Source of the DNA: Cephalotus follicularis
Lineage: Eukaryota > Streptophyta > Magnoliopsida > Oxalidales > Cephalotaceae
Length of the DNA: 64,000 nucleotides
NCBI GenBank assembly: GCA_001972305.1
Contig: BDDD01005210.1
Span: 1 to 64,000 of the forward strand
Direction: 5' to 3'
Shown: piece by piece, positions 53,255-64,000 of the stretch
Layout: every line of letters begins with the position of its first letter
How positions within the stretch are numbered: the stretch's first letter is position 1
Program-made: the position numbers and the translations under genes
Notes under the pieces: generated by a model
The model's database searches: none
Told to the model about the DNA's origin: nothing
Seen by the model: the letters and a program-made list of their open reading frames with translations, nothing else

Positions 53255-55264
53255 ATACCGAGCACCTTGGAGTTGATCAAACAAGTCATCAATCCTAGGT
53301 AGCGGGTATTTATTCCGAACAGTAATTCGGTTTAACTCTCTGTAGTCTATACATAACCTCATAGACCCATCTTTCTTCTTCACAAAAAGAACCGGAGCAC
53401 CCCACGGAGAAACACTAGGCCGAATGAAACCCCGATCTAACAGCTCTTGCAACTGTTCCTTCAACTCTTGCAGTTCCAACGGTGCCATTCTGTAAGGTGC
53501 CTTAGATATAGGTGCCGCTCTGGGAATGAGTTCAATGGTAAACTCCACTTCCCGTTGCGGTGGTAAACCCGGTAACTCTTCCGGAAACACATCAGAAAAT
53601 TCTCGTACCACAAGATAGTCTTCAAGGCGAGGCTCAACCTTTGAGACATCCTTCACAATAGCTAAGAAACCTTCAGCGCCCTTAGCCACCAAAATCCGAG
53701 CTTTCAGAGCAGATATAACTTTTACTTCTTTCCTAGGATGTGAACCCTGAAAAACAAACTCAGGACTATTCACATCCCCAAATAGAACCCTCAGAGCATA
53801 GCAGTCGATCGTAGCCCGATGACGATTCAACCAGTTCATTCCCAAAATCATATCGAAGTCGTACATATCGATAGGCAAAAGGTCCGCATCACGAACCCGA
53901 TCATCAAAAACAAGAGGACAAGCATAAAAGCACTCAGATATCACAATAGAAGAACCCGTAGGGGTCGAAAGAATCAAAGCTGGATCAAGCAATTGCGAAG
54001 ACATCCAAAGATGCCGAATAAAAGACCTCGCTACAACCGAGTGGGTCGTTCCAGTATCATACAAAACATAAGCCCTACGGTTACCAACATAAATAAAGCC
54101 CGAAACTGTACCTGGTGCGTTAGCTGCCTGCTGAGTCGTGATAGCAAAGACACGACCTCCCACGTTGCGCTGTCCATGATCTGCATAATTCCCCTTCCTT
54201 TCCTTCGCACGAGGGTCTGGACAATCCTTCACGAAATGCCCTTTCTGTCCACACACAAAACATGCTCCACTAGCCTTGTAACACACTCCCACCGGATGTT
54301 GTCTACCACACACTTCACACTTGGCAATCTGGACATCCGCAGCTCCCTGTGTCTGCCTTTGGTCATTACCGGGATATTGCCATCCCCGGTTATCATTTCT
54401 TTTCCCTCGCTTACCATTCCTATCCTTATTCTGTCCAGAACCTTGCCCCTGAGAACCACCTATGTTTCTCTTTCTGTCAAACTCCTGTCGAGCAGCCTGG
54501 AAATCTAACCTTTCCAGCTCAATGTTCTTAGCCGCATTAGCCACTTCAGATACATCAGCAAACCTGATGTTGATCAATTTACCCCGGAACTGGTAGTGCA
54601 ACTTCCATTTGAACTTTTCTGCCTGCTTCAATGCTGTCCCTGCCGCAGAACCAGGAAAACCAGCAAGCCTAGTGAAACGGGTCAAGAACTCGATCACCGA
54701 CTCTCCATCCTTATGTCTGGTATTGATAAACTCTCTGGCGTAAGCCTCCTTATCAGCGGTGGGAAAGTACTGCTGATAAAAGACCTCGCAAAACTCAGAC
54801 CAGGTCAAAGCCTCCGCATAGTTGCCACCCTTAGCCAAAACCACAGATTTCCACCATTTCTGAGCATCACCCTCAAGCTTGTACACAGCTAACTTAATCT
54901 TCTGTTCATCACTGCAACCAAGCACATCAAAGATCTTATCCATATTAGCAATCCAGTGCTCAGCTTCCACCGGAGTCACGGCTGAGCTGAAAGACTGCGG
55001 TCTCGGTTTCTGGAACCGCTCAAGCCAAACATAAGTGGGCGTAACAGTCCTGTCCCCAGCATCTCTTCCCAACTGGACATCAGTTGGAGCATCATTAGCA
55101 GCAACCGGCTCCCTACGGTCCTGATTCTGATTCTGCTCACTCAACGCGCGCCGTATCTCTTGAGCGACAACCTGACGTACGAGCTCCTCCATGGTAGGCT
55201 CATTTCTAGCTTCCTGAGCCTCAACGGGTGCAGTCCTCCGAGCAGCGTTCCTTGTACGTGCCAT
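53255..55264 (-). CDS. TekG gag-protease-RT N-terminus, open over 670 codons
   Basis: Longest intact coding stretch in the window. Starts [10 protein letters not shown] at 55264, about 160 bp after the primer site. Capsid at residues 95-250 ([51 protein letters not shown]). A Gly/Gln/Lys-rich linker precedes two CCHC knuckles, [13 protein letters not shown] and [14 protein letters not shown], at residues 315-345. Protease active site [11 protein letters not shown] near residue 402 with [10 protein letters not shown] near 475. RT begins about residue 560 ([45 protein letters not shown]) and is cut by TAA at 53252. Gag and protease could still be made if transcribed. Tekay-like by similarity. 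Confidence 0.93.
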
Positions 55265-55419
55265 CTACGAAAAGGCATCCAAAACATAAAACATCACAAG
55301 GAACCAAAAATAGGAAACATAAAACATATCAGAAAATCATAATGAAGCAGCCCAACCCGGTGTCTACCCAATCTCACAGGTCAAACCTAGTTAGGTCTTC
55401 TAAGGAAACAAAACCTAAT

Positions 55420-55431
55420 TCTCTGATACCA
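55420..55431 (-). other. Primer binding site of TekG
   Basis: Minus strand TGGTATCAGAGA, five bases after the 5' LTR. Confidence 0.9.
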
Positions 55432-55436
55432 CATTC

Positions 55437-58068
55437 TGTAACACCCTCGGACGGAGGGAGTCGTCACAGGGTCATATCATACATAACATAACTTATCAAA
55501 ATTATAAGTTTACTTTATTAGCCAAAAACGTGGTAGTCTTATCAAAACATTAAAACTTAACAATTTAACATATTAAGTAGTTGCGGAAAACCCAAAACAT
55601 AATTCAGTTCTAATTTAAAAACATAAGACATAATAATCCATGTTTCTGACCACTAAACATAACATAAGGATCACTCTCCTAAGGATCCAACACATAGGGT
55701 GGTCAACACTCAATCACACTTTCCCCCGCTGCTCCTGAAAACCTGCCGCATGGAAACAAAAACGCGGCTGAGCAAACCTCAGTACGGATAAGAGAAATAA
55801 AACAGTAAACGGTAATTTAAAAACATTAATAATTCAATAATAACGTAACAGAAATCTTTAACAGATAAAACAGTTTCATCATAGTTCATAAAACATACTG
55901 AGCCATATTCATATCACATGTCATAAATTTTTGGCAAGGGAGGCGCTAACTCCACATGCCTACTAGAATTGAAGTGTACGGCACAACACAAGTCAATTCT
56001 CACATACACATGTCCGATCACACCTCGGACCACATATCTGAATTCACCTCAGATCACATAAACTAGAATCTATTCATACGCCTCTATCATACATAGCGGA
56101 TCCACAAATCCACCTCATGGGATTTGTTCATACACTCAGAGACGCCGTAGTCTAATCACACTGCTACAGAAGTGTCACGTCCCCGTGACAGGCCCACGAC
56201 GTGCCTATGGTACGCCCCATAGGTGGGTACAATACTCAGTATTTTATAATTATTGATTTATCAAAATCAATCACATAAATATATTTTCACACAACATATT
56301 CGAAAACTGCTCGCAACGGTATTTTAACATATCATATCATAACATATTATATTGATAAAGTCGGAATCAATTAATAATGTCAAACCAACTTAAATTAGAA
56401 ACGTATCAAAATCATGAAACATCGTTGTTTTCGTAAATGAAGATGCTTAGCAAAACAATTTCAGTTCGAATATCAGATAGCCAAGGAACAGAAAATCCGT
56501 ACCTTATGTGCTTACACAGTACTTACGAATAGGCGATCAAAAACAATTTCTCCTTTGAAGCACACAATCTAAAAGGCATTCAAAATATATACGTATAAGA
56601 GTCTAAAACACACCAGAAGTATTAAACAAACTCTTAACAGTGTTTGGAAAAGATTCGGATCGATTCGGGGATCAAACGAATCAAAACAGTTGAAAACAGC
56701 ACATTCCAGGGCAAAACAGTCGACTAAAACAGGGCTCCAGTCAACTGGGGAGGCTTGGCAGTCGACTATTCAAATGGTCCAGTCGACTACACAACCCAGA
56801 ATGTAGGCAGTCGACTGTGTTCATCCTTCCAGTCGACTACACAACCTACGCAGTCGACTGCATTCATGTGGCAGTCGGCTGTCCCACCCATTCCAGCCGA
56901 CTGTTCTGGGCGACAGAACAGTTGGAAATTCGACGATTTGCTACTAAAAATGGTTCAAATGGTTTCTACATTAAACTAGAGACATATGGACATAAACATA
57001 TGATCATATATGACTTATAGGTGACATAGAAACACAGATTTGACAAGGAAACAACCTGACAGTGATTTATCTTTCAAAAGGAAGCAAGAGGACAATGGAT
57101 GTATATGTCCAGATTCTATGTTTTATCAAATACAGATGTTATAAACTCAGTTTGTGACATATCTAGGTGCATAAAACGTGTTGACAGTATCACTAACACA
57201 ATGACAACATGTTTAGGCAGGAATCAATGACCCAAAGACACTAAGAGCACAAAAACTTAATTTTCACAACATTACAACAGAACCATTATAAAAGGGATGA
57301 ATTCACTGACCTGTAGTGATCTTAAGGACACAGAAACTAGCAGGAGGAACACAAACACAAACACACAATCTGCTGTGACAAAAACAGAGACCAAAAGAAA
57401 CCAAAATAAAGAGAAGTTTAGCAAACCCAATGAATTCAACTTGAAGAACAACTAAGAATCGAATTTACCTCTACGAATTTGATGAATGAATAACACAGCA
57501 GCTTGTTACACACTAACAAGGCAGAATCTGCAGTGGTTTGCAAGAAAGATGTGGGAAACATATAAAATGGCAAAGGTACTCTAATAAAGGAGAAAGGAGG
57601 AGACATGATTTGATCAAAAGGGGAAGAAAGGAGGCTTTTTCTGGATTTTTAAATGGAAAAGGGAAGCTTTATCATGTGTTTTTTATGGTGGGGAGAAAGA
57701 ATTACGGGAAAGAAGGGGGAAGTGGGAGGAAAGTAGGAGAAAGTGGGAGAAAATGTTAAAATAGGGAAAAAAAGAAAATTAAAGAATTTATAATAAAAGG
57801 AATTTATAATAAAAGGGAATAAGGAATATTAAAATAAAAGATAAATAATTTGTTTTTAATAAAATAAGTTTTGGATTATAATAAAATAAATAAAACCCAA
57901 ACCCAACATAGCATAACATACCCAAATATTTCGGACTGGTATCAGTCAGCACAATTCACATAAACCCAAATCGTAGGGCAACCGAACTTTTAAAATTTAA
58001 ACAAAAATAAAAGCCCGAAAACACATAAAATCCGTAAAAATACATTTACGGACGAACAAGGTATTACA
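55437..58068 (-). repeat. TekG 5' LTR
   Basis: 2,632 bp; minus strand TGTAATACCTTG to CGAGGGTGTTACA. It contains the palindrome array 56717-56903 and a CTGAG/CTCAG hairpin at about 55765-55785, in the place where other LTRs carry TTAGCC/GGCTAA. Confidence 0.93.
56717..56903 (-). repeat. 21-bp phased CAGTCGACTR array, TekG 5' LTR
   Basis: Nine decamers at 56717, 56738 (CAGTCAACTG), 56759, 56780, 56808, 56830, 56851, 56872 (CAGTCGGCTG) and 56894 (CAGCCGACTG). Steps are 21, 21, 21, 28, 22, 21, 21, 22. Sequence between copies is mostly unrelated. Confidence 0.9.
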
Positions 58069-58542
58069 TCCGAGCACTCAACTCAGCCCTTTGGTAGACC
58101 AGAGAAGACTCTGGCAGACCATCAGAGAGATAATAGTCTGAGCACTGAAGTCCTCAGTCCTTATATGTGTTGAAGTAGGACTCCTAAGTCGAGTCGAAAT
58201 AGGACTCCTCTTTCTAGTCGGATTAGGGTTTTGTGAGAGTATATATATATATATATGTTTTGTTCTCACTTGTAAAGCACATTGAAGAGAGTTTAGCTTT
58301 AGCTTAAGTCTTTGAGCGGCTGTAAGCTTTTGTTAGAGAAAGAAACAAGTTTTGTTATTTGGCGATCGATTCTTTGATCTTCGTAACTTGTAACTTTTTC
58401 GTTTGTTATTAGTGGAATTCCTCTCCCTCGCCCGTGGACGTATATCACATTGATCGAACCACGTAAATCTGTGTATTGTTTTGTGTCGTTGTTCATTTTA
58501 TTTGTTTGGTTGCTATCTTTGTTTGCATTGTTTTCTACAACA
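58069..58542 (+). repeat. CopJ 5' LTR, left-truncated
   Basis: Copia-type LTR end (…TTTTCTACAACA) followed by AAC and a primer site. An alternating TA tract (58240-58256) probably serves as TATA box. The left end is lost at the TekG insertion. Confidence 0.8.
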
Positions 58543-58545
58543 AAC

Positions 58546-58557
58546 TGGTATCAGAGC
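58546..58557 (+). other. Primer binding site of CopJ
   Basis: TGGTATCAGAGC, perfect, three bases after the LTR end. Confidence 0.92.
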
Positions 58558-58585
58558 GCTAGATTCAATTCCAAGGTTCTTCGTG

Positions 58586-58785
58586 ATGGCATCCTTGAAG
58601 TTTCAAGTTACTTCATTCGATGGACAAAACAACATTTTATTATGGAGAATAAAGATGAAGGCTTTATTAAGGCGAGATGGTACGATCAGGGCTCTAGATC
58701 GAATATATCCAAACGACATGACCGCGGCTGAAATTGAAGAGATGGACATGAAGGCCCATAGCGCTTGTAATAACCACAATTTTCA
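58586..58785 (+). pseudogene. CopJ gag, N-terminal fragment
   Basis: Starts MASLKFQVTSFDGQNN and runs through LLWRIKMKALLRRDGTIRAL and AAEIEEMDMKAHSACNN, the standard N-terminus of plant Ty1/copia gag. After about residue 65 homology ends and the sequence becomes AT-rich non-coding DNA that probably belongs to LTR fragment K. No pol is present. The clade is a small-LTR copia group distinct from the Sireviruses here. Confidence 0.85.
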
Positions 58786-58964
58786 ATTAAGGTATATTGT
58801 ACAAGTAATGAATACAATATACATTAGATTGAGATTTGATGTCCAACTGTTATGTAAATTATGGTTATTGAATTGCTTCAAGGTTTACTTGAAAGGAAAT
58901 TAGACTAAATTGAATTTGGAAATAATCACATGAAATTTTAAATAATCGAATTTCAGCGCCAACC

Positions 58965-59123
58965 ATCGACGCTCAACACCAAAGCATCAACGCTTTGTGA
59001 TTAACCGTCGACACCTTGGGTACACCGTCGACACTTTGAGCTTAGACATGTATTCACCACGTGTCAAGGAGAACGGGGTTATGGCGCGCTAACCGTCGAC
59101 ATGAAGAAGCATACCGTCGACAC
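58965..59123 (+). repeat. First GTCGAC array of K
   Basis: ATCGACGC 58965, ATCAACGC 58986, GTCGACAC 59007, GTCGACAC 59027, then GTCGACAT 59095 and GTCGACAC 59116; steps 21, 21, 20, 68, 21. Confidence 0.82.
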
Positions 59124-59890
59124 TTTGCACGATGTCGGGAGTATGCTACACGTCATTTGCATCAGAGCAGTGGCGTGGAAATTGTTTCTTCGTATGGCAA
59201 CTGTCCAAGGGCATGCCAAAACACCCTAAACATGTCCTCAGCTGCTACCATGTGATGCATGAGTGTCTGAATGTTGATTCTACACCTGTTACCTGTAAAA
59301 CAAAGGAGAAAGGAACAAAAGAGTGAGTTAATGGTTAGAGAGAGAAGAAGGGAGAAAACGTTGAAAACTTGAGTTAATGAGCTGATGAACCACTGAGTGC
59401 TGGGACTCCTTATATCAGTTATTGAAGGAGTAAAGGTGAGTGTTGGAGATACTGAAAAGAGGAGAAATCCTTCTGGGAAAGTTGTTGGATTTGCATGTTG
59501 GAGGTGAAGTGTTAAAAGTGAGTTGTAAAGCTCCCATTTGAAGTGGTAAGCTACTGATTCTAATTATTTGTTGTTATCATGGTTAAACAACTATATAAAC
59601 ATACTGGTTTTGATATTTATACCTACTGTTGACATGAAATATAGATTAAATTCTGGGATTGAGGATTGGAATTGAGTTGAAGGAGTTTGGAGTGAAAAGA
59701 GAGAAGAGAGAAGAATCAAACCAATTGATTCTGGGATAAGCGATTGAGGTAGGAACTTTGACATGATCTTGAACATATAGCATGTATATTATGTCTGAAT
59801 GATTTCTATACGATTGCATACTGTTTTGGGATAGATTGGATCTGAGTTTAGCATGCTCTGTTTCTGGAAATTGCCTGTACGCTATAAAGC

Positions 59891-59961
59891 GCTGACGCTT
59901 AGATGTTGACCATCGACGCTTTACTCTAAATGTCGATGCTTAAAGTAGAAAATGTCGACGC
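59891..59961 (+). repeat. Second GTCGAC array of K
   Basis: GCTGACGC 59891, ATCGACGC 59912, GTCGATGC 59932, GTCGACGC 59954; steps 21, 20, 22. Confidence 0.8.
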
Positions 59962-59975
59962 CTAAGTGAAGTAAT

Positions 59976-60412
59976 TGTAACTCCCCCGATCTGAGATCGC
60001 TAAATGCTCAAAGCAAAATTCGAGGAATCGGTGCGTTACAAAGGGGGTGTGACCTTTAATCATTTAATCATCTTAATGTTATATCGTATTCAATAACCTC
60101 ATAACTTCAAAATATACTTACAACTTTGAAAACTAAACTTCCAAACATCATACTCTCAACCATACTACAACAAATCAATTCTAATGCCTTTACAATAATA
60201 CATAACTGCTCATATTCCATCAAAAGGCGCCTCATGTAATTAGGTTCAAGGACCATTTCTTATATAGCACAGCCATACTTTCCCTCATTTTGATGGATCC
60301 GGTTCATTCTTGTCACAAGGGCGGCTCCATCTCATGGATAGCCCTTTCCTCTTGGTGGCTTCATCTCATGGATAGCACTTTCCTCTTGCCCACTCTTAAG
60401 TGGGGTGTCACA
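59976..60412 (+). repeat. LTR-like fragment L
   Basis: Starts TGTAACTCCCCC and ends GTGGGGTGTCACA, so it could be a short or internally deleted solo LTR of gypsy type. It includes a two-copy repeat of CATCTCATGGATAGC and CTTTCCTCTTG (60330-60395). Flanking 5-mers (GTAAT, TTCAA) do not match. It cuts the SireF 3' LTR. Confidence 0.4.
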
Positions 60413-60658
60413 TTCAAGATCCAGTCGGCTGTTTAATCCAAATAGTCGGCTACTCAACCCAAAAAGTTCGTTGTCCAACCTAGGCAGTCGGTTGTTTTTG
60501 CCTGTATCTGCAGAATTACACTTTGCACAACTTTGGACATAAAATCAAGTGTGTATATGAATTTGTAGCTTAGAGAAATATGCATACAAGTATTACGTGC
60601 TTGTTAATCATCGAAATAACATATGTTAAGGCACTTAACGGGGTGGCAAAGGCCAACA
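60413..60658 (-). repeat. SireF 3' LTR, truncated
   Basis: Begins TGTTGGCCTTTGCCACCC and resembles the SireE LTR start (TGTTGGCTTTTTTGCCACTCC). Four palindromes remain, at 60422 (CAGTCGGCTG), 60443, 60464 (decayed) and 60485, in steps of exactly 21 bp. Fragment L cuts it at 60412. Confidence 0.88.
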
Positions 60659-60660
60659 AT

Positions 60661-60999
60661 TTCCCCCTTTTTGATGATTGACAAAACATACAAAATTTTG
60701 CATAATTTTTTTACAAACTTAACACTTTTAATACCCAAAGTTCAATATAGTCAATTCTGTCATAATCACAGCATTTCATAGCACAAGGCACAACAAAATA
60801 CACTTGCACAACACAAAAATTCAAAAAAAAATTCATACTTTTTCTCAATGAAAAAATTTCATACTTTTTCTCAATGAATTTACATTTGCATCATTTACAC
60901 AAAATTCAACCTCTCAAACATTTCTCCCCCTTTTTGTCAAACATAAAAAAGATTATAGGCTCCCCTCAACCAAAGCATGTGATTGAAAAACTCCCCCTT
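60661..60999 (-). other. Multiple polypurine tracts of SireF
   Basis: AAAAAGGGGGAAA-type tracts at 60672-60661 (next to the LTR), 60936-60923 and 60999-60991, in positions comparable to SireE. Confidence 0.82.
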
Positions 61000-61261
61000 A
61001 ACATTTGCATACACAATTTATATATCAAGAGAGATCAAAAAGTATGAATGTATAAGCATTAACACATAAATGACAAGAAAATGAAGAGCTAAACACACTT
61101 TCATTAAACGAAAAGTGGCAAGTACATAATCAAACTTAAAGTGTCATTACAACAAAAAAACATCTCATAATCAAACTAAGAATTACATTATAGCTTTAAC
61201 CTTCAACATTTTTAATTCAAAATACAAGAAAATATGTAATGCAACAATGTAGCTAATGAGG

Positions 61262-62368
61262 ATCCGGGAGGAGGGTTTTGTGGAAAGGCGTTTTGGAACA
61301 ATTGGATGAGAGTGGCTTGACCTTCATAAATTTGATCCACTCTCCCTCTAAGGTACTCAATGTCAGCTTGAGCGAAGTCCATCCATGCCTGAGAGACTCT
61401 AGAGTGGGTCTGATGCCACTGTTGCTACTCGCTCCAACATTTGGTCTCATTTCAAACTACTGACCATCATCATCATCTTCTTCTTCTTCATCACCATCTC
61501 CTCCAGCTCTCACACTGGGTTCTCTCACAGGTGCTTTTCCACCAGGTTGTTGCTTTACCCAAACACCATCCTCAAGCTTAATACCACAACTCTTAAGTCC
61601 GGCTTTGTTTAGAAGCTGCTTGCGATTGGGTTTAACCTTGTGCTCATCATCGAAAATGTCAAGGTTTAAGGACGCTAAGATTCTACTTATAAGCATAGGG
61701 TAAGGAATGTGGTGCGGTCTAGAGAGCATATGGTTGACAATGAGATAGGGAAGGTTCACAAGTGTACCATTTTTGATACACGCAACAAGTTTAAGGTCTC
61801 GCTCGGAGGGAAGTGTGTGCAAGCCTTCTCTAGGCAATAGAGTGTTTGTGACAATTAAGAGGAGAATGCGGGTAGCAATAGGAATATGACCACTAGTTAC
61901 GGTCATGATTGGATTAAAATCGGGGCGTTCTAAGAAAATTCCTAATGCCTCTGATTTCTCTATGTCATTAAAGTGAGTAATGCCGGAACAAGGGATTCCT
62001 ATGGTTTCGGCAATGAGTTCAGGGGTTATAGAGACTGGATTACCAAGGATAAAAGATTTGGAAATACATGTGGTGGAATTTTCTAAGTTTGCATAGAAAA
62101 GTTTAACTAGCCTAGGGTAAATTGTGTGTGATGAGCACAAGTAGTTAAACCATCCCATTTGTTCAAGCCATGACTTAACAGAGGCAATATTACTGACTAG
62201 AATATCACTAAAAATCCATTTTTCATTATGTAATTTCACTGAGTTAAGAACGGAGTGATACCTAGTCTCATTCTCTTTGGAGAGAAAGAGTTCATCATCA
62301 AAGTCACTCACAGGCTGAGATGGCTGCATATTCTTGGTTCCTAAGCTCTTTCTTCTCTTGGAAGCCAT
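61262..62368 (-). pseudogene. SireF ORF3, homologue of SireE ORF3
   Basis: Start chosen at MASKRRKS (62368), matching MASRKRK in SireE; an upstream in-frame ATG at 62482 lies in leader sequence. The globular domain is well preserved (SWLEQMGWFNYLCSSH, KLFYANLENSTTC, SITPELIAETIGIPC, LPSERDLKLVACIKNGTLVNL, VNHMLSRPHHIPYPML), then EEEEDDDDG. A stop at 61459-61457 replaces the Arg in SireE's DGDRFE. The frame then continues (IRPTLESL) and shifts by one; the coiled-coil and PPPGSS end remain readable to about 61262. So this copy is 303 codons plus a broken tail. It lies directly 3' of RNase H, which places ORF3 as a third gene of these Sireviruses. Confidence 0.9.
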
Positions 62369-62482
62369 TGAAATCGATTGGAGCAAGTTTGTAGAGAGGG
62401 TTAGGGTTTTGCAGGTTTTAGAGAGAGGAGACATAAGAAAAGAGGGGAAAATCGGGTTTACAAAACCTGATTCCCGCTCCAC

Positions 62483-62555
62483 CAGTCGACTGGGCTTTTA
62501 TGGCCAGTCGGCTGGAAGTTTATACAGTCGATTGGACAATTAGTCCAGTTGGCTG
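62483..62555 (-). promoter_or_regulatory. Palindrome array upstream of SireF ORF3
   Basis: CAGTCGACTG 62483, CAGTCGGCTG 62505, CAGTCGATTG 62525 and CAGTTGGCTG 62546, steps 22, 20, 21, ending 115 bp before the ORF3 ATG. Between array and ATG lies CT-rich sequence with CAAAACCCTAACCC, as in SireE. Confidence 0.85.
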
Positions 62556-62779
62556 AATTCTGCAGAACATAGAAAATGCAGAATTTTGCCTTCCCTTTGA
62601 ATCGTAAACCCTTAGTCAGCTATTATAGACTAATAGTGACTTAGGTACTTGAGCAATTTGATGTAATTGAGTTATAAACTCAATGTTGAATGCATGACAA
62701 TGTTTGAAAATCATTTTTCTCATCAAAGCATACAAATATTATCTAAACATCGTAAAAATGTGCACATAATGAGATCAAG

Positions 62780-64000
62780 AGGGATTTTCAATACCTAGCT
62801 CCCTTCACAAAGTGTAGAACCTTTCATTGTCCAAAGGCTTGGTAAAGATATCTGCAACTTGATTCAAACTTATACTCAAGTAAAATATCACCTTTTTCAA
62901 CATGATCTCTAAGGAAGTGATGTCTAATTTCAATATGTTTTGTCTTAGAATGTTGAACAGGATTTTTACTCAAATTTATGGCACTAGTATTATCACATTT
63001 TATGCACACATTATCAATGCATATGCCAAAATCATGAAATTGTTGTTTTAACCACAATACTTGTGCACAACAACTACCCGCCGCTACATATTCGGCTTCG
63101 GTGGTGGAAAGAGTAACACTATTTTGTTTCTTTGAAAACCATCACACTAAAGAATTACCAAGAAATTGGCAAGTGCCACTAGTGCTATTTCTATCTAATT
63201 TACAACCACTATAATCGGCATCAGAAAAACCATGCAGGTTAAATGAAGAATCTTTAGAATAAAATAAACCTAGTAAAGGGGTATATGCAAGATATCTAAA
63301 GATTCGCTTAACCGCAATTAAGTGAGTTTCTTTAGGTGAGGATTAAAATCTAGCACAAAGACACACACTAAACATAATGTCCAGTCTACTAGCGGTAAGA
63401 TAAAGAAGCGATCCTATCATGCTTCTATAAAGTTTTTGATCTACCTATTTACCATTCTCATATTTGTCGAGTTTTGTAGTAGTGCTCATCAGAGTCTTGC
63501 AAGGCTTTGAGTTCTCCATTCCAAAACGTTTGAGTAGATCTTTTACGTACTTGGATTGGGTGATGAAGGTGCCTTCATTTCCTTGAGAGATTTGAAATCC
63601 AATGAAGTACTTGAGTTCACCCATCATACTTATCTCGAATTCACCTTGCATAATGTTAGCAAACTCAACGCAAAGAGAATAATTAGTAGAGCCGAAAATA
63701 ATATCATCCAAATAAATTTGTACAATTAAAATGTCCTCAAGCTTGGTTTTTACAAAAAGTGTTTTGTTAACTAAACCCCTTTTAAAATCATTTTCCAAGA
63801 GAAATTTTGAAAGTCTTTCATACCAAGCTTTTAGTGATTGTTTTAATCCATAAAGTTCTTTTGACAGTTTAAAAACATGATCGGGAAAGTACACATTTTC
63901 AAAACCTGGAGGTAGTTCAACATAAACTTCCTCATTTATAAGCCCATTTAGAAAAGCACTTTTCACATCCATTTGATGCAATTTAAAACCTTTAAAACAT
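62780..64000 (-). pseudogene. SireF pol: RT and RNase H
   Basis: The frame is open from the window edge to 63445: MDVKSAFLNG, PPGFE, KLSKELYGLKQS, catalytic YLDDIIFGSTN, MGELKYFIGFQI. After a stop at 63445 the connection region continues (GSLLYLTASRLDI) with stops near 63.34 and 63.15 kb. RNase H shows DADYSGCKLDRNSTSG, TLSTTEAEYVAAGS, WLKQQFHDFG and NLSKNPVQHSKTKHIEIRHH at 63.23-62.92 kb. A frameshift at about 62.88 kb precedes the usual DIFTKPL end, and the last codons include a TGA near 62.81 kb where an Arg codon is expected. Catalytic residues are mostly kept; the copy is only moderately old. Confidence 0.9.

Larger units (their letters stand above)
51478..58068 (-). mobile_element. TekG: Ty3/gypsy element with truncated 3' LTR
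   Basis: Minus-strand element: full 5' LTR (58068-55437), primer site, gag-protease-RT with an internal deletion, integrase C-terminus, chromodomain, pre-PPT hairpin, polypurine tract and only the first ~352 bp of the 3' LTR (51829-51478). The LTR pieces are very similar, so TekG is young, yet its 3' side was lost by joining to TekI. On the right it is inserted in CopJ; no target duplication can be scored. Confidence 0.9.
58786..59975 (+). repeat. LTR fragment K (gypsy-like, related to TekI LTR)
   Basis: No coding sequence. It has the same two-array plan as the TekI LTR: GTCGAC-type motifs at 58965-59123 and 59891-59961, with a GAGAGAGAAGAAGGGAGAAAACG purine stretch near 59340 comparable to 47100-47150. 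Both ends are missing, so assignment rests on architecture and motifs. Confidence 0.6.
60413..64000 (-). mobile_element. SireF: autonomous-type Sirevirus, partial
   Basis: Minus-strand copia element continuing beyond the right edge. Present are the RT and RNase H parts of pol, a palindrome array, ORF3, multiple polypurine tracts and the first 246 bp of the 3' LTR (60658-60413). Order and sequence match SireE outside the missing pol, showing what SireE has lost. Confidence 0.9.

Overview
The window is plant nuclear DNA, almost certainly intergenic heterochromatin of an angiosperm, made almost entirely of nested and broken LTR retrotransposons. Reasons: chromodomain-bearing Ty3/gypsy elements with ~2.5 kb LTRs that look like the Tekay/Del clade, Ty1/copia elements of Sirevirus type, initiator-Met-tRNA primer binding sites (TGGTATCAGAGC), 5-bp target duplications and many CGA-to-TGA stop codons. 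I see no convincing host gene, tRNA, rRNA or CRISPR. The species cannot be told from the sequence. Element names are mine.

Layout. 1-140: edge of a minus-strand LTR. 845-4640: old minus-strand Ty1/copia wreck (CopM). 5329-31368: TekB, a minus-strand gypsy element split twice: by TekA (plus strand, 7028-17139) inside its 3' LTR and by TekC (minus strand, 18009-27809, target duplication ACAGT) inside its integrase. At 31368 TekB is cut and joined to LardD (plus, 31368-45575), a non-autonomous gypsy-like element with almost no coding sequence, which carries SireE (plus, 33881-40079, target duplication GCCTG). Then come fragment H (45576-46484), TekI (plus, 46485-51478), TekG (minus, 51478-58068), the 5' end of a copia element CopJ (58069-58785), LTR fragments K and L (58786-60412), and SireF (minus, 60413 to the window end), an autonomous-type Sirevirus.

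How it works together. The Tek elements carry gag, protease, reverse transcriptase, RNase H, integrase and chromodomain, all broken by stops, frameshifts or deletions. SireE is the youngest visible insertion (LTRs ~1.2% diverged). It keeps gag and a separate intact 368-codon ORF (ORF3) but has lost protease, integrase, RT and RNase H. SireF has a homologous ORF3 just downstream of RT/RNase H, so SireE looks like a deletion derivative mobilised by SireF-like relatives.

Most striking: LTRs from both superfamilies hold arrays of short GTCGAC-centred palindromes (CAGTCGACTG in SireE, SireF, TekC, TekG; GCGTCGACGC in TekI, K, LardD) spaced about 20-22 bp apart, i.e. two helical turns. TekA has a GAGCTC-centred array with the same step. 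A second array sits just upstream of ORF3 in both Sireviruses, like an internal promoter. Also notable are a tandem array of hairpins with compensatory base changes in the LardD LTRs, a covarying hairpin just before the polypurine tract in the Tek elements, and a 1.2 kb A-rich tract replacing the middle of one TekA LTR, possibly an assembly artefact.
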